From Scilla litardierei (Eukaryota > Streptophyta > Magnoliopsida > Asparagales > Asparagaceae): a stretch of 64,000 nucleotides of DNA. Below the pieces are notes generated by a model. The model made no database searches. It was not told the origin of the DNA and saw nothing but the letters and a program-made list of their open reading frames with translations. The stretch is taken from NCBI GenBank assembly GCA_030789695.1, contig JAULAV010002364.1, positions 1 through 64,000 of the forward strand. Direction: 5' to 3'. Numbering within the stretch: position 1 is the stretch's first letter; every line of letters begins with the position of its first letter. Made by a program: the position numbers and the translations under genes. Below, one piece after another: positions 63,126-64,000 of the stretch.

Positions 63126-63953
63126 ATGGATGGTATTATGTGGACCACAGATTTTGAGGAGAAAGCATTTAAGAACTTATTGGAGGGCCTCTTGGAGTCA
63201 GTGAGGTTCACCAGTTCAGAGAGCATTACAGCAGGTGATGTATTTGATCTACGATTTGCAGATTTTGTTATGAACCATGTTTCGGCTGCAGGAACAATTG
63301 AGGAGGACATCCATGTCAGTCTTGAGGGTGATAGATTAAATTTTTGGATTGCTCGCAAGCATTCCCCTCCACATGATGCATCCCCACGAGTTGACACACA
63401 TGAGCAGCCAGCATCACCTTTCCAGAGAGAGCCTACATTGATAGTTCACGAGGAGGCATCGCATGCAGAGCCAGAGCATTGCATTGCAGAGGTAGCACTT
63501 TGGGACGAGGGTAACTTCATTCAGATAAATCCAGAGTCTTGCCCACCGATAGTTGAGCTTCCACAGCCACCTCTACATTCCACTGAGGCTGTGATCATAT
63601 GGACCACACATTTTTATGTGTACCTGGATGAGATTCTTGGACGGCAGGCTGAGGACATTGATGCTTCCACATCTGAGGAGACAACGGTACCAGGCACAGA
63701 TGCAGCCACTTCTGATGAGAGAACTGCGATGAGATACTCAGGGCGTGTTGCTACAGAGCCGGGTTTCACCGTCGTCACTCCCCTATCCACAGACACAGCT
63801 AGTCCATACGATGAGTGGATGGATGGAGATGATTCAGATGGAGAAGACATTGAGGTTATTTACCTCGCGGAGCCGAAGCATGCTTTTGAGGAGGCATCAC
63901 ACACGGAGCCAGAGTTTATCGCCGAGGAGGTCGTGCATCGGGACAGGACTTAG
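63126..63953 (+). CDS. Unrecognised repeat-built ORF at the gag position of Athila-3
   Basis: 275 residues from MDGIMWTTDFEEKAF. I do not recognise it. It lacks the MYTRS.. start and the gag core seen in Athila-1 and -2. It is acidic, without signal peptide or membrane segment. It is built from repeated modules: IMWTTDF (residue 4) and IIWTTHF (about 158); EEASHAEPEHCIAE (about 111) and EEASHTEPEFIAEE (about 259). After the stop at 63951, another frame continues AIHEDPKHYPPPFELP, the counterpart of INPESCPPIVELP, so a frameshift probably breaks a longer repeat protein that runs past the window. The ATG at 63126 follows a 165-bp leader after the PBS. It could be an extra ORF before gag. Confidence 0.5.
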   Translation: MDGIMWTTDFEEKAFKNLLEGLLESVRFTSSESITAGDVFDLRFADFVMNHVSAAGTIEEDIHVSLEGDRLNFWIARKHSPPHDASPRVDTHEQPASPFQREPTLIVHEEASHAEPEHCIAEVALWDEGNFIQINPESCPPIVELPQPPLHSTEAVIIWTTHFYVYLDEILGRQAEDIDASTSEETTVPGTDAATSDERTAMRYSGRVATEPGFTVVTPLSTDTASPYDEWMDGDDSDGEDIEVIYLAEPKHAFEEASHTEPEFIAEEVVHRDRT

Positions 63954-64000
63954 CCATTCATGAGGATCCCAAGCACTACCCTCCTCCATTTGAGCTTCCG

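Larger units (their letters stand above)
60915..64000 (+). mobile_element. Athila-3: 5' part of an Athila-like element, cut by the window edge
   Basis: Starts TGATCGGTCCATATTTTACA inside T3 gag (target GCAGC at 60910-60914; the other side is not visible). LTR, PBS and a first ORF that is unlike the gag of Athila-1 and -2. Confidence 0.8.

Overview
This window is nuclear DNA from a flowering plant and consists almost entirely of nested LTR retrotransposons. No complete ordinary host gene is visible. The evidence for a plant is Ty1/copia and Ty3/gypsy (Athila-like and Tat-like) elements, primer-binding sites of plant type (TGGTATC..GAGCC; TGGCGCCGTT..CCGGGGA), GT-AG introns of 64-67 bp, and the antisense gypsy-type transposon gene common in plant Tat-lineage elements. 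Species cannot be told from the sequence. The only probable low-copy DNA is about 400 bp at 2326-2720.

Layout. 1-2325: 5' LTR and leader of a minus-strand gypsy element (E0) that runs off the left edge; its leader carries a fragment of a 3-ketodihydrosphingosine reductase gene. 2721-60914: three units (T1, T2, T3) of one minus-strand gag-only Tat-like element, head to tail and sharing LTRs. Each unit has a minus-strand gag, a tandem-repeat block where pol should be, and a plus-strand spliced gene. T1 is split by Athila-1 (4771-16126, minus, target duplication ATCCC) and Copia-1 (16491-24218, plus). The LTR shared by T1 and T2 is split by Athila-2 (29215-48305, plus, target duplication ATTTT), whose gag is split in turn by Copia-2 (32227-40067, minus). 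The gag of T3 is cut by Athila-3 (60915 to the right edge, plus).

How the parts work. Athila-1 and Athila-2 keep gag, protease and a third ORF of unknown function but have no reverse transcriptase or integrase. The T units keep gag only. The sole long intact reverse transcriptase/integrase frame is in Copia-1, so most of these elements would have depended on enzymes made elsewhere.

The most notable signals are non-coding. All five Athila LTRs carry, in the part expected to be transcribed, five successive hairpins with a near-constant loop (TTGCAAGAGATTGG) and different stems. The stems stay paired between elements, including by G.U pairs on the sense strand. Athila elements also carry arrays of the palindrome ACTCGGCCGAGT, in the LTRs and again between protease and ORF3. 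The unrelated T and E0 LTRs carry another hairpin set with a constant GGTAG loop. Athila-3 opens with a repeat-built ORF I do not recognise, where gag would be expected.
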